From Gammaproteobacteria bacterium (GTDB lineage: Bacteria; Pseudomonadota; Gammaproteobacteria; Pseudomonadales; Azotimanducaceae): a stretch of DNA of 64,000 nt. The stretch lies in the NCBI GenBank assembly GCA_002690865.1, contig NZGG01000001.1, forward strand, positions 36,686-100,685, written 5' to 3'. Below are positions 11,137-20,936 of the stretch, piece by piece (the first letter of the stretch is position 1; every line of letters begins with the position of its first letter). A program made the position numbers and the translations under genes. The notes under the pieces were generated by a model. It had not been told where the DNA came from, made no database searches, and was given only the letters and a program-made list of their open reading frames with translations.

Positions 11137-11804
11137 ATAAAATCCAAATAGCCCTTACACTTTTTCTATTGGGTATAAGTGTCACCAATGCGCAAACTGT
11201 CTACATTCGAGATGTAATTTATGTGCCTCTTCGCGGAGGACAATCCAGCGAGCACAGAATACTGCACAATGGACTTCGTAGTGGAACCAGGCTAGAACTC
11301 GTCGAAGAGAATACCGAGTCCGGCTATAGTCGAGTACGAACAGAAACTGGGAAGGAAGGTTGGATACCAAATCAATATCTTGTCAGTCAGCCCATAGCAG
11401 CTGATTTGCTTGACCAAAGAGAACGACGGTTGAAAGCACTTGATCAAGAACATCGAGCAGATTTACTTCGAATCGAAGAACTCGAGAATATCCTTGCTAG
11501 AAACACTCTTACTGAGGAGTCTCTCAAGGCGAAAAATATAGATATACAAGAGAAGCTAGATACAATTACCCAACTATCCGCTAATGCCATCAAGATTAAG
11601 GAGGAAAATAGTCAATTACTAATTGAACGAGAATCACTAATAGCTAACGTTGATGCTTTGGACTCAGCTTATAAAGCACTTGAAGATGACTCTAAGCGGC
11701 AGTGGTTCCTTTATGGAGCTGGCGTTGTATCGATAGCAATCATTTTTGGCTTCTGGTTAGCGAGAAGAATCTACCACAACAATAATTCCGGCGGCTGGGC
11801 ATGA
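11133..11804 (+). CDS. SH3-domain (YgiM/TIGR04211-like) periplasmic protein with coiled coil and C-terminal TM
   Basis: TVYIRDVIYVPLRGGQSSEHRILHNGLRSGTRLELVEE...GWIPNQYL; the signal peptide (INKIQIALTLFLLGISVTNAQ) is recovered only if translation starts at ATA 11133, overlapping the yciI stop (ORF track: TTG 11169). Confidence 0.75.
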   Translation: MNKIQIALTLFLLGISVTNAQTVYIRDVIYVPLRGGQSSEHRILHNGLRSGTRLELVEENTESGYSRVRTETGKEGWIPNQYLVSQPIAADLLDQRERRLKALDQEHRADLLRIEELENILARNTLTEESLKAKNIDIQEKLDTITQLSANAIKIKEENSQLLIERESLIANVDALDSAYKALEDDSKRQWFLYGAGVVSIAIIFGFWLARRIYHNNNSGGWA

Positions 11805-12577
11805 GAACTTCGCTAAGTTTTAACCTTAATAAAATTGCACTTATTAGAAATTCTCGTAATACTCAGATTCCAAGTGTGATTGAAGCAGCTCAAACTGCGA
11901 TAAGTGCTGGCGCTAATGGAATAACAGTTCACCCTCGACCAGATATGCGACATATACGCCCTGAAGATGTGTACGAACTTTCTGAACTCTTAGGTAGAGA
12001 ACAATATCAACATATTGAATTAAATATTGAAGGTAATCCTTATGCCGGGCCTCATAGAAATGGGTTTCCAGGCTTCATAGAACTAGTCGGACAAGCCGCG
12101 CCTGAGCAATGCACACTAGTCCCCGACACAACGACACAGTTAACATCGGACCATGGATGGGATCTAGCTACAAACCATGATAGATTGTTCCCGATAGTCC
12201 ATCGTTTACAAGAGCGAAATATACGGGTAAGCCTTTTTATTGACCCAAAAGAAGAACAAGTTGAGATGGCGTCGAAACTTGGTACAGATCGAGTTGAGTT
12301 TTTTACCGGTCCCTACGCAAGCTACTATGCTACAGCAGAAAGAATAAAAATTCTCAATACTTTCAGTAGGGCTGCAGAGTTTGCAAATTTTCTTACAATT
12401 GGCGTTAACGCCGGACACGACCTCAATTTGGAAAATCTCGCTGAATTCTGCAAGGCCGTAACACCAATTCACGAAGTTTCTATTGGCCACGCCATCATAG
12501 TTGACGCATTATGGCTAGGTCTCGAAGAAACAATCAAGCGCTACCTAAGAATTTTGGACCACCTAGCACCGGCTTGA
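11801..12577 (+). CDS. pdxJ: Pyridoxine 5'-phosphate synthase
   Basis: LNKIALIRNSRNTQIPSVIEAAQTAISAGANGITVHPRPDMRHIRPEDV; GHAIIVDALWLGLEETI. Confidence 0.94.
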   Translation: MRTSLSFNLNKIALIRNSRNTQIPSVIEAAQTAISAGANGITVHPRPDMRHIRPEDVYELSELLGREQYQHIELNIEGNPYAGPHRNGFPGFIELVGQAAPEQCTLVPDTTTQLTSDHGWDLATNHDRLFPIVHRLQERNIRVSLFIDPKEEQVEMASKLGTDRVEFFTGPYASYYATAERIKILNTFSRAAEFANFLTIGVNAGHDLNLENLAEFCKAVTPIHEVSIGHAIIVDALWLGLEETIKRYLRILDHLAPA

Positions 12578-12619
12578 CCTAACCGGTATCATAGTCTTAT
12601 TAAACTTCGCTGACGAATT

Positions 12620-13030
12620 ATGCTTACATTCATAAAAAACATCATTATCTCTGTTTTCCTTGGCTTCACAACATACATTGTTCTAGGTCTTCTACGAAAC
12701 GACCTTATACAAATTCCTGCTAACAAATCCGAATACAGTGAAGTTATTGTCATTTGCATCGCGATCTTTATATCTACGTTTTTTGTCTCTAAAACACGCG
12801 AAGCATGCTTAGAAGAAGAAAACGACTACAGGGAGACTGGCACGGTGAAATGGTTTAACGTGAAGAAGGGTTATGGCTTTATAACGCGAGACCAAGGCGA
12901 TGATATTTTCGTGCACTATAAAAACATCGAAGGAAGTGGACGACGATTTATAAGCGAGGGAGAACGTGTCAGCTTCGTCGTTATAGATGGAGATAAGGGA
13001 CTGCAAGCCGATGAAGTTATAACCGTATAA
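12620..13030 (+). CDS. Membrane-anchored cold-shock-domain protein (2 TM helices + CSD)
   Basis: Two N-terminal hydrophobic helices, then GTVKWFNVKKGYGFITRDQGDDIFVHYKNIEGSG (CSD RNP motifs). Confidence 0.85.
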   Translation: MLTFIKNIIISVFLGFTTYIVLGLLRNDLIQIPANKSEYSEVIVICIAIFISTFFVSKTREACLEEENDYRETGTVKWFNVKKGYGFITRDQGDDIFVHYKNIEGSGRRFISEGERVSFVVIDGDKGLQADEVITV

Positions 13031-13033
13031 TAA

Positions 13034-13456
13034 ATGCGTGAATATTTTTTTATCGCTGATACAAGCCTAGCGAAAGATCTCACTGAAGGAATTCTAGCGG
13101 AGGATTTACCATCAATGCAATGCAATGGTATTTCCGTGGACGCTCGAGTTCAGCTCTATTCATTACTCACTTCGAGCCGACTAGACGATTCTTATAAAAT
13201 GGAAATACCGCTACTCGCCTCTTATGAGACGAATCCAGCATATTATCAGCTCGACGTTAACCTTGTGTCTACAATCTCACAGATTGATGAGAATACTGCA
13301 GAACTAATTATGAAAGATTGGCTAGCGACAAAAGACCTAGAAGAAATCACTTCGGACGACACTGATCCAAACGATTTTTTATTCAGCCTAATCCACTTTT
13401 GTCAGATCGCGACTAACGAGACAGACCTAGGCATATTTCTTTTATCTGAAACCTAA
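13034..13456 (+). CDS. Hypothetical protein
   Basis: 140-aa ORF tightly packed between the CSD gene and yciH; no recognised family. Confidence 0.55.
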   Translation: MREYFFIADTSLAKDLTEGILAEDLPSMQCNGISVDARVQLYSLLTSSRLDDSYKMEIPLLASYETNPAYYQLDVNLVSTISQIDENTAELIMKDWLATKDLEEITSDDTDPNDFLFSLIHFCQIATNETDLGIFLLSET

Positions 13457-13469
13457 GAGAAATAAATAT

Positions 13470-13808
13470 ATGGTTAGAGTTTACTCGACAGAGCACGGTG
13501 AACACTGCAAGGAATGCAGTCATCCATCAACTCGCTGTATATGCGCCAATCTTAAAAACATTGAGCAAGAAGCAAATGTCTACCTGGAACGCCAAATAAA
13601 AGGTCGCAGAGGGAAACCTGTGGTAATCATAAGTGGACTTCCGCACGATAGACCTGGGCTAAAGAAAATCGCAAGAAAACTAAAATCGAAATGTGGTGTT
13701 GGTGGAGCAGTAGATAGAAATACCATAATAATCCAAGGCGATAAAAGAGACCTACTTAAACAACAATTAGAGTCTATGGGTTATAAAGTAAAAATCTCTG
13801 GAGGATAA
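13470..13808 (+). CDS. yciH: SUI1/YciH family translation initiation factor-like protein
   Basis: GRRGKPVVIISGLPHDRPGLKKIARKLKSKCGVGGAVDRNTIIIQGD. Confidence 0.92.
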   Translation: MVRVYSTEHGEHCKECSHPSTRCICANLKNIEQEANVYLERQIKGRRGKPVVIISGLPHDRPGLKKIARKLKSKCGVGGAVDRNTIIIQGDKRDLLKQQLESMGYKVKISGG

Positions 13809-13893
13809 TAATCATTCCAAAATGTCGTACAACCCTGCTAATTGCATATATCTATTTGGACAATTTAGGTAGACACCATAGTAACTTAACCGT

Positions 13894-15594
13894 ATGAAAG
13901 ACTATTTGCTTACTGAGGCAACCATCAATTGGCAGGGTAAAACAGCATGCTCCGACGATTTTAGTGATACCTATTGGAGCCGCGAAGCAGCAATTGCCGA
14001 GAAGACGCACGTTTTCACTGATCCGATGCAGGTTCGCTGGGAAAAACTTAAACCAGGTAATGTCTTTACCATTGGGGAAATAGGTTTTGGTTTTGGCTTA
14101 AACTTTATGCTAACTGCAGAGAAATGGAAAAAAAATGGTTTTGAAGGATTCCTCAATTATATTGCTTATGAAAATCGTCCAGTCTCGCCTAGTGACATAG
14201 CAATACTTGGCAGGTTAATGCCACAGCTACCAGTTAGTAATTTACTTAAGCACTACCCACTCCCACTCCATGGACACCATATAATTTGGTTTGCATCCAA
14301 TATTAAACTTATTCTAATGTTTGATGATGCCCTTAATGCACTGAAAGATACGTCAGCTAAAATAGATGCTTGGTATTTGGATGGTTTTACCCCGAGCAAA
14401 AACACCAATATTTGGAACGAACGTGTTTTTAGCCAAATGTTCCGTCTTTCCAAACCGGGAGCAACAGTAAGCACGTACTCGGCGGCTGGAAAGGTTCGCA
14501 GAGGTCTAACTAATTCCGGTTTTAGGGTAGGGCGCAAGGTTGGCTATGGCAAAAAGCGCGAGATGCTATTTGCTGCAGCACGCGGAGAATGGATTCCCAC
14601 TAATCATATAGCCTGTAAAGTGGCTATCGTAGGGAGAGGCATAGCAGGCGCCTATCTTTATGAAGCTTTGCAACGCAGATCAATGGATATAACGATATTC
14701 GATGATGGGGAAGCCACTTCTTCTATAGTTCCTCAACTAGCTATTTATCCTTCTCTGGCTATAAATAATGAACTCCGGTATCGTTTTTCTCTATCCGCAT
14801 TCGAGTACGCCACACAAGATAATACGTATTATCACCAAACAGGAATTATTTTCTCCCCCAAAAATGAAAAAGAACGCGACAGATGGACTAAGATATCTGC
14901 GAAATTTCCGGATGATTTTCTATTTTATCGAAACAATCGCGTATGTTTCCCCTCGGCCGGATGGCTAGCATCACGAAAACTACTTGAAGACACACCTGCC
15001 ACCAATCAACACATAAAGAAAATTTCATGGACCAGCGAGGGGTGGCTACTTACGCACAAAAACGGGTGCTTCATAGCAGATGCTGTGATACTCGCTAATG
15101 GTGCGCAAATATCACCAATCTCGATGCCTTCAATTGTCGATGTCATCCCTGGTCTTGTACTTTCAGTTCATCTAAAGAATCCTATCTCACAGGTCACTAC
15201 CGGGCATAGCTCTATATTTCCGCCATTAAATAACTGTTCCACAGTTTCAGGATTATATGATCGCGATTTAGCAACAGTTACCGAATACCATATCAATGAA
15301 TTACTTGGAGATATTGAAATCTCTCACGAGATACTATCAGCAGACATCGGATATCGCTCAACGACTAGAGACCGATTACCACTTTGCGGCGTCGTGCCTA
15401 GTTGGTCTGACCCGAATGAACCTGATCAAGCTGGCTTATATTTACTCCAAGGTTTAGGATCTCATGGCGCGACGACAGCACGCCTATGCGCAGAATACAT
15501 CACAACTTTAATCACTCAGGAACCCTCTGTTCTAGGAATATCCATGCAGAAAGCTCTAGAACCAAAAAGATTTCTACTCAGAAACTCCAACTAA
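13894..15594 (+). CDS. mnmC: Bifunctional tRNA mnm5s2U methyltransferase/FAD oxidoreductase MnmC
   Basis: DFSDTYWSREAAIAEKTHVF, GEIGFGFGLNF, DAWYLDGFTPSKNTNIW, C-terminal FAD domain VAIVGRGIAGAYLYEAL. Confidence 0.93.
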   Translation: MKDYLLTEATINWQGKTACSDDFSDTYWSREAAIAEKTHVFTDPMQVRWEKLKPGNVFTIGEIGFGFGLNFMLTAEKWKKNGFEGFLNYIAYENRPVSPSDIAILGRLMPQLPVSNLLKHYPLPLHGHHIIWFASNIKLILMFDDALNALKDTSAKIDAWYLDGFTPSKNTNIWNERVFSQMFRLSKPGATVSTYSAAGKVRRGLTNSGFRVGRKVGYGKKREMLFAAARGEWIPTNHIACKVAIVGRGIAGAYLYEALQRRSMDITIFDDGEATSSIVPQLAIYPSLAINNELRYRFSLSAFEYATQDNTYYHQTGIIFSPKNEKERDRWTKISAKFPDDFLFYRNNRVCFPSAGWLASRKLLEDTPATNQHIKKISWTSEGWLLTHKNGCFIADAVILANGAQISPISMPSIVDVIPGLVLSVHLKNPISQVTTGHSSIFPPLNNCSTVSGLYDRDLATVTEYHINELLGDIEISHEILSADIGYRSTTRDRLPLCGVVPSWSDPNEPDQAGLYLLQGLGSHGATTARLCAEYITTLITQEPSVLGISMQKALEPKRFLLRNSN

Positions 15595-16770
15595 TTACTC
15601 GTCGAACACACGAACATTAATGATTCCTTGAATATTCTCTATATCTGCCAACAAACCGGTTGTCGGTTTCGTTTCTATATCTATCAAGTTGTAAGCCACG
15701 TCATCGAGACTCTTATTCAGCATATCTATGACATTAATATTTCTATCGGCCAATATCGACAATACGCTACCAAGAATTCTTGGAACATTTTGATTGACTA
15801 TCGCGATTCGATAACCATCTCCTCTCTCCAACGATAAGTTCGGGAAATTTACAGAATTATTAATATTTCCATTACGGAGAAAATCGAGAATTTGTTCACA
15901 AACCATAACGGCACAGTTTTCTTCAGCCTCTCTGGTGCTTGCTCCTAAATGCGGAGTCGCTATAACACCAGATTTTTCAATTAGATCTGGCGTAGGAAAA
16001 TCAGAGATATATTGCCTAATTTTACCGCTATCAAGTGACACACTTATTGCCTGCTGGTCAACAATCTCTTCCCGAGCAAAATTTATGATTACGGCCCCGT
16101 GCTTAAATTGTGCTAGAGAATCACCATTTATCATCCCTCGAGTCGAGTCCAAGACAGGCACATGAAGAGTTACGATATCAGACTTCGAAAACAACGACTG
16201 CATATTTTCCATCTTTTGGACACGCCGCGATATCCTCCAAGCCGCATCAACGGATAAAGCTGGGTCATACCCCAAAACATTCATATCCATCTGAAGGGCC
16301 ATCTCAGCGACCATGGAACCAATAGCGCCTAGTCCCAGCACACCAAGCGTTTTCCCCTTGAGTTCTTGCCCGCCATAATTTTTTTTGTTGGCCTCAATGA
16401 GCTTATTTAGTTCCACTTTATCAGATATCCCCGATAGATTACGTACATAGTCTATACCGCCCACAATATCTCGAGCAGAAATTAACAAAGCCGCCATCAC
16501 TAGTTCTTTAACGGCATTGGCATTGGCGCCTGGTGTATTAAAAACAACAATGCCCTTCTCTGTGTACGCCGAGACAGGGATATTATTTACTCCAGCCCCT
16601 GCCCTTCCAACAGCACGAAGCTTGGGTGTAACATCGTCTACCGTCAAAATTTGACTGCGCACTAATATAGCATCCGGATCAGTAATGTCTGATCCCACCT
16701 TAAAGTCATGATTAGGAAATCTTTCCAAACCTTTGCTAGAAATATTATTAATGGTTCGGATTTTATGCAC
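15595..16770 (-). CDS. serA: D-3-phosphoglycerate dehydrogenase with ACT domain
   Basis: AVGRAGAGVNNIPVSAYTEKGIVVFNTPGANANAVKELV; GKTLGVLGLGAIGSMVAEMA; C-terminal ACT-like segment. Confidence 0.88.
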   Translation of the reverse strand: MHKIRTINNISSKGLERFPNHDFKVGSDITDPDAILVRSQILTVDDVTPKLRAVGRAGAGVNNIPVSAYTEKGIVVFNTPGANANAVKELVMAALLISARDIVGGIDYVRNLSGISDKVELNKLIEANKKNYGGQELKGKTLGVLGLGAIGSMVAEMALQMDMNVLGYDPALSVDAAWRISRRVQKMENMQSLFSKSDIVTLHVPVLDSTRGMINGDSLAQFKHGAVIINFAREEIVDQQAISVSLDSGKIRQYISDFPTPDLIEKSGVIATPHLGASTREAEENCAVMVCEQILDFLRNGNINNSVNFPNLSLERGDGYRIAIVNQNVPRILGSVLSILADRNINVIDMLNKSLDDVAYNLIDIETKPTTGLLADIENIQGIINVRVFDE

Positions 16771-16925
16771 TTTTAACGTCCCAAGAGGAAAACGGGCATC
16801 TTAACACTAGTGACATTCTTTACCAGACCTCGTTACCTAAGGGGTAAGATCGTCCGAAAAATATGTCCTCAAAAAGCAAATGGCTCTAATATTATAGAGA
16901 GGATGAAGAATATTTTTAAATGCCA

Positions 16926-17999
16926 TCAGCGCTCCTTTACTATTGCTTTTATCAAACCAGCAATGACACCCACACTATCAATAATTTGAAATCTTTCAAT
17001 CTGCTGAACTATACTTTTTCTATTTCGATAAACATCGTCGATGAGTTCAATTAGGTTAACATTATTTACAGCGGACTCTATAAGCACCCTGCTATATCCC
17101 TTTTCAGCAAAAGTCTGAGCGTTCACAAGCTGATCCCCTCGACTTGCCTTAAACGAGAGAGGCACCAAGATATGAGGCTTACGGGTTATCAACAATTCAT
17201 AAATTGAATTTGCACCTGCTCTAGCAACTACAACATTTGCTGCTGCAAGGATATCGCCAAAATCTTCGTGAAGGAATTCTCTTTGAACGTAACCAGATTG
17301 ATCCAAACTTCTATCTAGGTTCCCAGGCCCCACGACGTGGACAACATGATACCGGTTCAGCAATTGTTCAATGTTCTGACGAACTATCTTATTGATACTC
17401 CGTGCACCTAGACTGCCCCCAAAAAAAAGGACAATTGGCCTGGCTCCCGAAAAACCGAGCAGCTCGCAACCTCTCTCGCTCTTTCCTTCGAGCAAGCTAT
17501 CACGAACAGGCGTCCCAGTTACTACTGCTTTATCACCACTTAAATAGTTTTTCGTCTCTGAAAAATTTAAACAGAGTTTTCTAACGAACGGATAACAAAG
17601 TCTATTAGCCAAACCAGGAGTTACGTCAGACTCATGGCTAATTACCGGAATACGGAGCAGCCAGGCAGCGCCTACTAGTGGGACTGTGACAAATCCACCC
17701 TTCGAAAAAAGAATATTTGGACGTTCTCTAATAACAATACTTATACTCTGTAAAAAACCCCAGAAAATTCGCACTGGATCGATAAAGTTTGCCCAGGAAA
17801 AGTATCTTCGAAGCTTACCCGAGGCTATTCCCAGATACCGAACACCAATATTACTGATAATTTCTTTCTCAATCCCAGAGAATGAACCAACATAAACCAC
17901 ATTCCAACCAGCCTTCTGGAAATACTCAATAAGTGCTATGTTCGGAGTTACGTGGCCCGCCGTTCCTCCGCCCGAAAACATTATTTTGAACTTCTTCAT
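16926..17999 (-). CDS. MurG-family UDP-GlcNAc transferase, Firmicutes-like variant
   Basis: MFSGGGTAGHVTPNIALIEYF...GIASGKLRRYFSWANFIDP...LFSKGGFVTVPLVGAAWLLRIPVISHESDVTPGLANRL; overlaps hda start by 4 nt. Confidence 0.85.
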   Translation of the reverse strand: MKKFKIMFSGGGTAGHVTPNIALIEYFQKAGWNVVYVGSFSGIEKEIISNIGVRYLGIASGKLRRYFSWANFIDPVRIFWGFLQSISIVIRERPNILFSKGGFVTVPLVGAAWLLRIPVISHESDVTPGLANRLCYPFVRKLCLNFSETKNYLSGDKAVVTGTPVRDSLLEGKSERGCELLGFSGARPIVLFFGGSLGARSINKIVRQNIEQLLNRYHVVHVVGPGNLDRSLDQSGYVQREFLHEDFGDILAAANVVVARAGANSIYELLITRKPHILVPLSFKASRGDQLVNAQTFAEKGYSRVLIESAVNNVNLIELIDDVYRNRKSIVQQIERFQIIDSVGVIAGLIKAIVKER

Positions 18000-18655
18000 A
18001 AACCAAGCATTCTTTTCACTAGAGGAATAGTTGCTTTTCTCTGCTGGTTCAGTGTCTCAAGCTCAATCCGACCTAATACTTCCATAAGAGACCCCATGTT
18101 TCTCGGCACCCGATCAAGTAAAAAATGTCCAACATCATCATCCAAAGTGAAGCCTCGAAATTTAGCTCGCTTTTGCAAAGCTTGTAACTTCTCCTGGTCA
18201 CTCAACCAATCAGTATGCACCGCTACTGCACTACTCAATCTGGAGCGAAGATCATTCAAATCAACAGCTAGCTGATTAGCAGGGACCTTTGCACTTACCA
18301 CAAGCAACCCTTGCTTATCGCTAACAGCATTTATCAGATGAAATAATGCAAGTTCCCAATCCGAAGCACCGATCACCGTATCAATATCGTCGACGGCAAT
18401 GACAGACATAGATTCGAGACCGTTAAACAACTCCGCCTCATATTCCCATAGGCTTTCTAGGTAAATTGCAGACCTTTTATTGTCATTAGCCTCGTGACAA
18501 AGAGCTTGTAATAGATGGCTACGCCCACTTTGAGTAGGACCCCAAAGATATGCCAGCGTCTTGATCGTACGGATCTTTGAAGCTGCATGACCAATGTAAT
18601 TACCAAAAGTTGCATCGCTTGTAAGAGGGAATTTGAGGGCTAATTGTCCTGTCAT
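17996..18655 (-). CDS. hda: DnaA regulatory inactivator Hda
   Basis: QLALKFPLTSDATFGNYIGHA, YLWGPTQSGRSHLLQALCHEA, VIAVDDIDTV; next to perM. Confidence 0.9.
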   Translation of the reverse strand: MTGQLALKFPLTSDATFGNYIGHAASKIRTIKTLAYLWGPTQSGRSHLLQALCHEANDNKRSAIYLESLWEYEAELFNGLESMSVIAVDDIDTVIGASDWELALFHLINAVSDKQGLLVVSAKVPANQLAVDLNDLRSRLSSAVAVHTDWLSDQEKLQALQKRAKFRGFTLDDDVGHFLLDRVPRNMGSLMEVLGRIELETLNQQRKATIPLVKRMLGL

Positions 18656-19734
18656 TTATCCTCATTAGATCCATCATAAACCTGGCTACGAAGATAAGTA
18701 GCTCTAAAATCTCTTATGAAAACCATCATTACCGCGGCAATTGGCAAAGCGAGCAGAACACCAAAAAAACCAAATAACTGTCCCCCAGCGAGTACAGCAA
18801 AAATTACTGCAACTGGATGTAAACCGATACGGTCACCCACTAATAATGGTGTTAAGATCATACCTTCGAGGCCTTGCCCTACAAGAAATACAAGTAACAC
18901 ATAAACAAGTGGCATAAGATCCTGGAATTGAAATAAAGCTGCCAATACTGCAGCAAGAATGCCGACTACAAAACCCAAATAAGGGACAATACTCGCTAAC
19001 CCTGCCACCAAACCAATAAGTATGGCTAAATCTAAACCTATAATAGTAAGTCCTAAAGCATAGACACATCCCAGCAAAAACATAATAAGTAGCTGACCCC
19101 GTACAAACTGACTAAGAACATCATCGCATTCTTTCGTTAATGTAACGACTTTTGTTTCCATATGTAGCGGGATCATTTGGCGTATTTTCTCGATAACGTC
19201 ATCCCAATCACGCAGAAGATAAAATGCCACCACTGGCACTAGGGTCATACTAATCAATGCGTTGAGCATCGCTATCCCTGAAGCAGTAACCTCTTGTACA
19301 AAGTGCCCTACAAAACCACCTGCTTGCTGCCAATTATCTAATATAGATTGTTTCAGTCGCTCAAGACTCACATCAAAAGGATCTATATCAAACGTTGATA
19401 CTAAGTATGGACTTGCCGACACCTGCAACCAGCTGAAGATCACTGGAATATCACGAACTAAACTTGACACTTCATTTACTAGTATAGGAATCACGACCAA
19501 AGCTAAACCAAATAATATTAAAAGAAATACAGTGAATACTAACAAAACACCTAAAGTGCGTTTGACCTTATAATCCTCTAAACGATCGACCAGTGGATCT
19601 CCCAAATAGGCTAAAATAACTCCCACAAGAAATGGAGTCAGGATAGACTTAAGGTGATAGATGGCGATTAGTATGATCACCGTAACTATCGAAACCAAAT
19701 ATTTTTGGAAAGCTGTCATCACTACAATCCTCAA
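18652..19734 (-). CDS. AI-2E family transporter (PerM-like)
   Basis: Multi-TM; AYLGDPLVDRLEDYKVKRTLGVLLVF; ILTPLLVGDRIGLHPVAVIFAVLAGGQLFGFFGVLLALPIAAV; likely ATG at 19719. Confidence 0.9.
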   Translation of the reverse strand: MRIVVMTAFQKYLVSIVTVIILIAIYHLKSILTPFLVGVILAYLGDPLVDRLEDYKVKRTLGVLLVFTVFLLILFGLALVVIPILVNEVSSLVRDIPVIFSWLQVSASPYLVSTFDIDPFDVSLERLKQSILDNWQQAGGFVGHFVQEVTASGIAMLNALISMTLVPVVAFYLLRDWDDVIEKIRQMIPLHMETKVVTLTKECDDVLSQFVRGQLLIMFLLGCVYALGLTIIGLDLAILIGLVAGLASIVPYLGFVVGILAAVLAALFQFQDLMPLVYVLLVFLVGQGLEGMILTPLLVGDRIGLHPVAVIFAVLAGGQLFGFFGVLLALPIAAVMMVFIRDFRATYLRSQVYDGSNEDK

Positions 19735-19763
19735 ACGATAAAAAACATTAAACCCATAGCAGC

Positions 19764-20822
19764 TTACTGAAGCCAGAGATAATGTAATTGATTTTTATCT
19801 CCAAGTGGTTTGATAAGCACCATCTTCTCATCTAGTTCAATAGTTTCAATCAGTTGGATGCGCTGCCCCTCAATATCCAACCGAAAATCAGCTTGACCGC
19901 TTTCAAGGCTGAGAAGAAAGCTATTAACAACAGGAGTCAAAGACTCGAGGTACAGGCTTAAAGCCGAATAGTCACTAAGCGTATCGACCGAATCGATGCG
20001 CATGCGAACCTCTCCTCGACTAGAATCTAAAGCGTATTGACTTGCAAGATCGTTAGCTAAATGATCAACAACTCTTTGAAGTATTTCCCTGCTACTAAAG
20101 GCCACATCATCAAGCGTATACCAGCGTTCTTCTATTAAGTAGGACCAGCTCGCAACCCAACGTTCTGGGCCCTCCATGTAAAGACGCCCAGAGATTATTG
20201 AATCAGGACTATAGCGCGCTGAAGCAGTTTCTACACGCCCTAGAAAAGCCCCCCATACCTCTGCGGTTGAAATAGCCTCAGCATCCTCTAAATCAAGTAG
20301 AGGGAACAATAATGGGAGTCCTCGCAAGCCAGCCTGATCATTCAGGTACTTATTGAAGTCACCGCTTTCAGATTCTCCAAGAATTCGTCGTCCACGTTTA
20401 TCGCTAACCGCAATCCAAACTAGCACACTAGGACGATTACTTCCCCACACGGGAAACGCTGCACTTCTTAGCAGACGGGCTACAGCACTCGGATCAAAAT
20501 GAAGTCTTAGTCGTCTCGCTGAAGTTGGAACATCATCAAGGAAGAGTAACTTTTCGGAAGAACTATAACTATACTGCGAGTAGTATGATGAAGGATTACG
20601 TAACGCCGCCGCTATAACGCTACTAGCCTCAACAGATGAAGTTCCAGAAACTCGAACGAGAACTTGCAATAAACCAGCACGTCCCCCAAGGAGCAACTGT
20701 GATTCGCCCTCATCTGCAACTAGCACCTCCGCGACATAAAGATCATCGAGCGGTAGCGCCATTACCTGAGATAACTGGAGAAAAAGAAAAAATATGAAAA
20801 CTTGGGAACTTTTCCTAATAAT
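19764..20822 (-). CDS. DUF2066 domain-containing secreted protein
   Basis: VSGTSSVEASSVIAAALRNPSSYYSQYSY...LRLHFDPSAVARLLRSAAFPVWGSNRPSVLVWIA; in-frame upstream IIRKSSQVFIFFLFLQLSQVMA is a signal peptide reachable only from ATT at 20822/20819 (ORF track: 20762). Confidence 0.75.
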   Translation of the reverse strand: MIRKSSQVFIFFLFLQLSQVMALPLDDLYVAEVLVADEGESQLLLGGRAGLLQVLVRVSGTSSVEASSVIAAALRNPSSYYSQYSYSSSEKLLFLDDVPTSARRLRLHFDPSAVARLLRSAAFPVWGSNRPSVLVWIAVSDKRGRRILGESESGDFNKYLNDQAGLRGLPLLFPLLDLEDAEAISTAEVWGAFLGRVETASARYSPDSIISGRLYMEGPERWVASWSYLIEERWYTLDDVAFSSREILQRVVDHLANDLASQYALDSSRGEVRMRIDSVDTLSDYSALSLYLESLTPVVNSFLLSLESGQADFRLDIEGQRIQLIETIELDEKMVLIKPLGDKNQLHYLWLQ

Positions 20823-20936
20823 ATATATCCTTAATGTTTATTGATAATAACGTTAGTCTCTCAATTTCATTTTTTCCGCAGCGCGCGGCTACTTGAGATT
20901 GTCATAAACTGTTAGGTCATTTACAAGAACGATTCG

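Noticed and set aside
16838-16854. GTTACCTAAGGGGTAAG small inverted repeat upstream of the MurG-like stop/serA start
   Set aside because: Stem of about 5 bp, too short to support a function.
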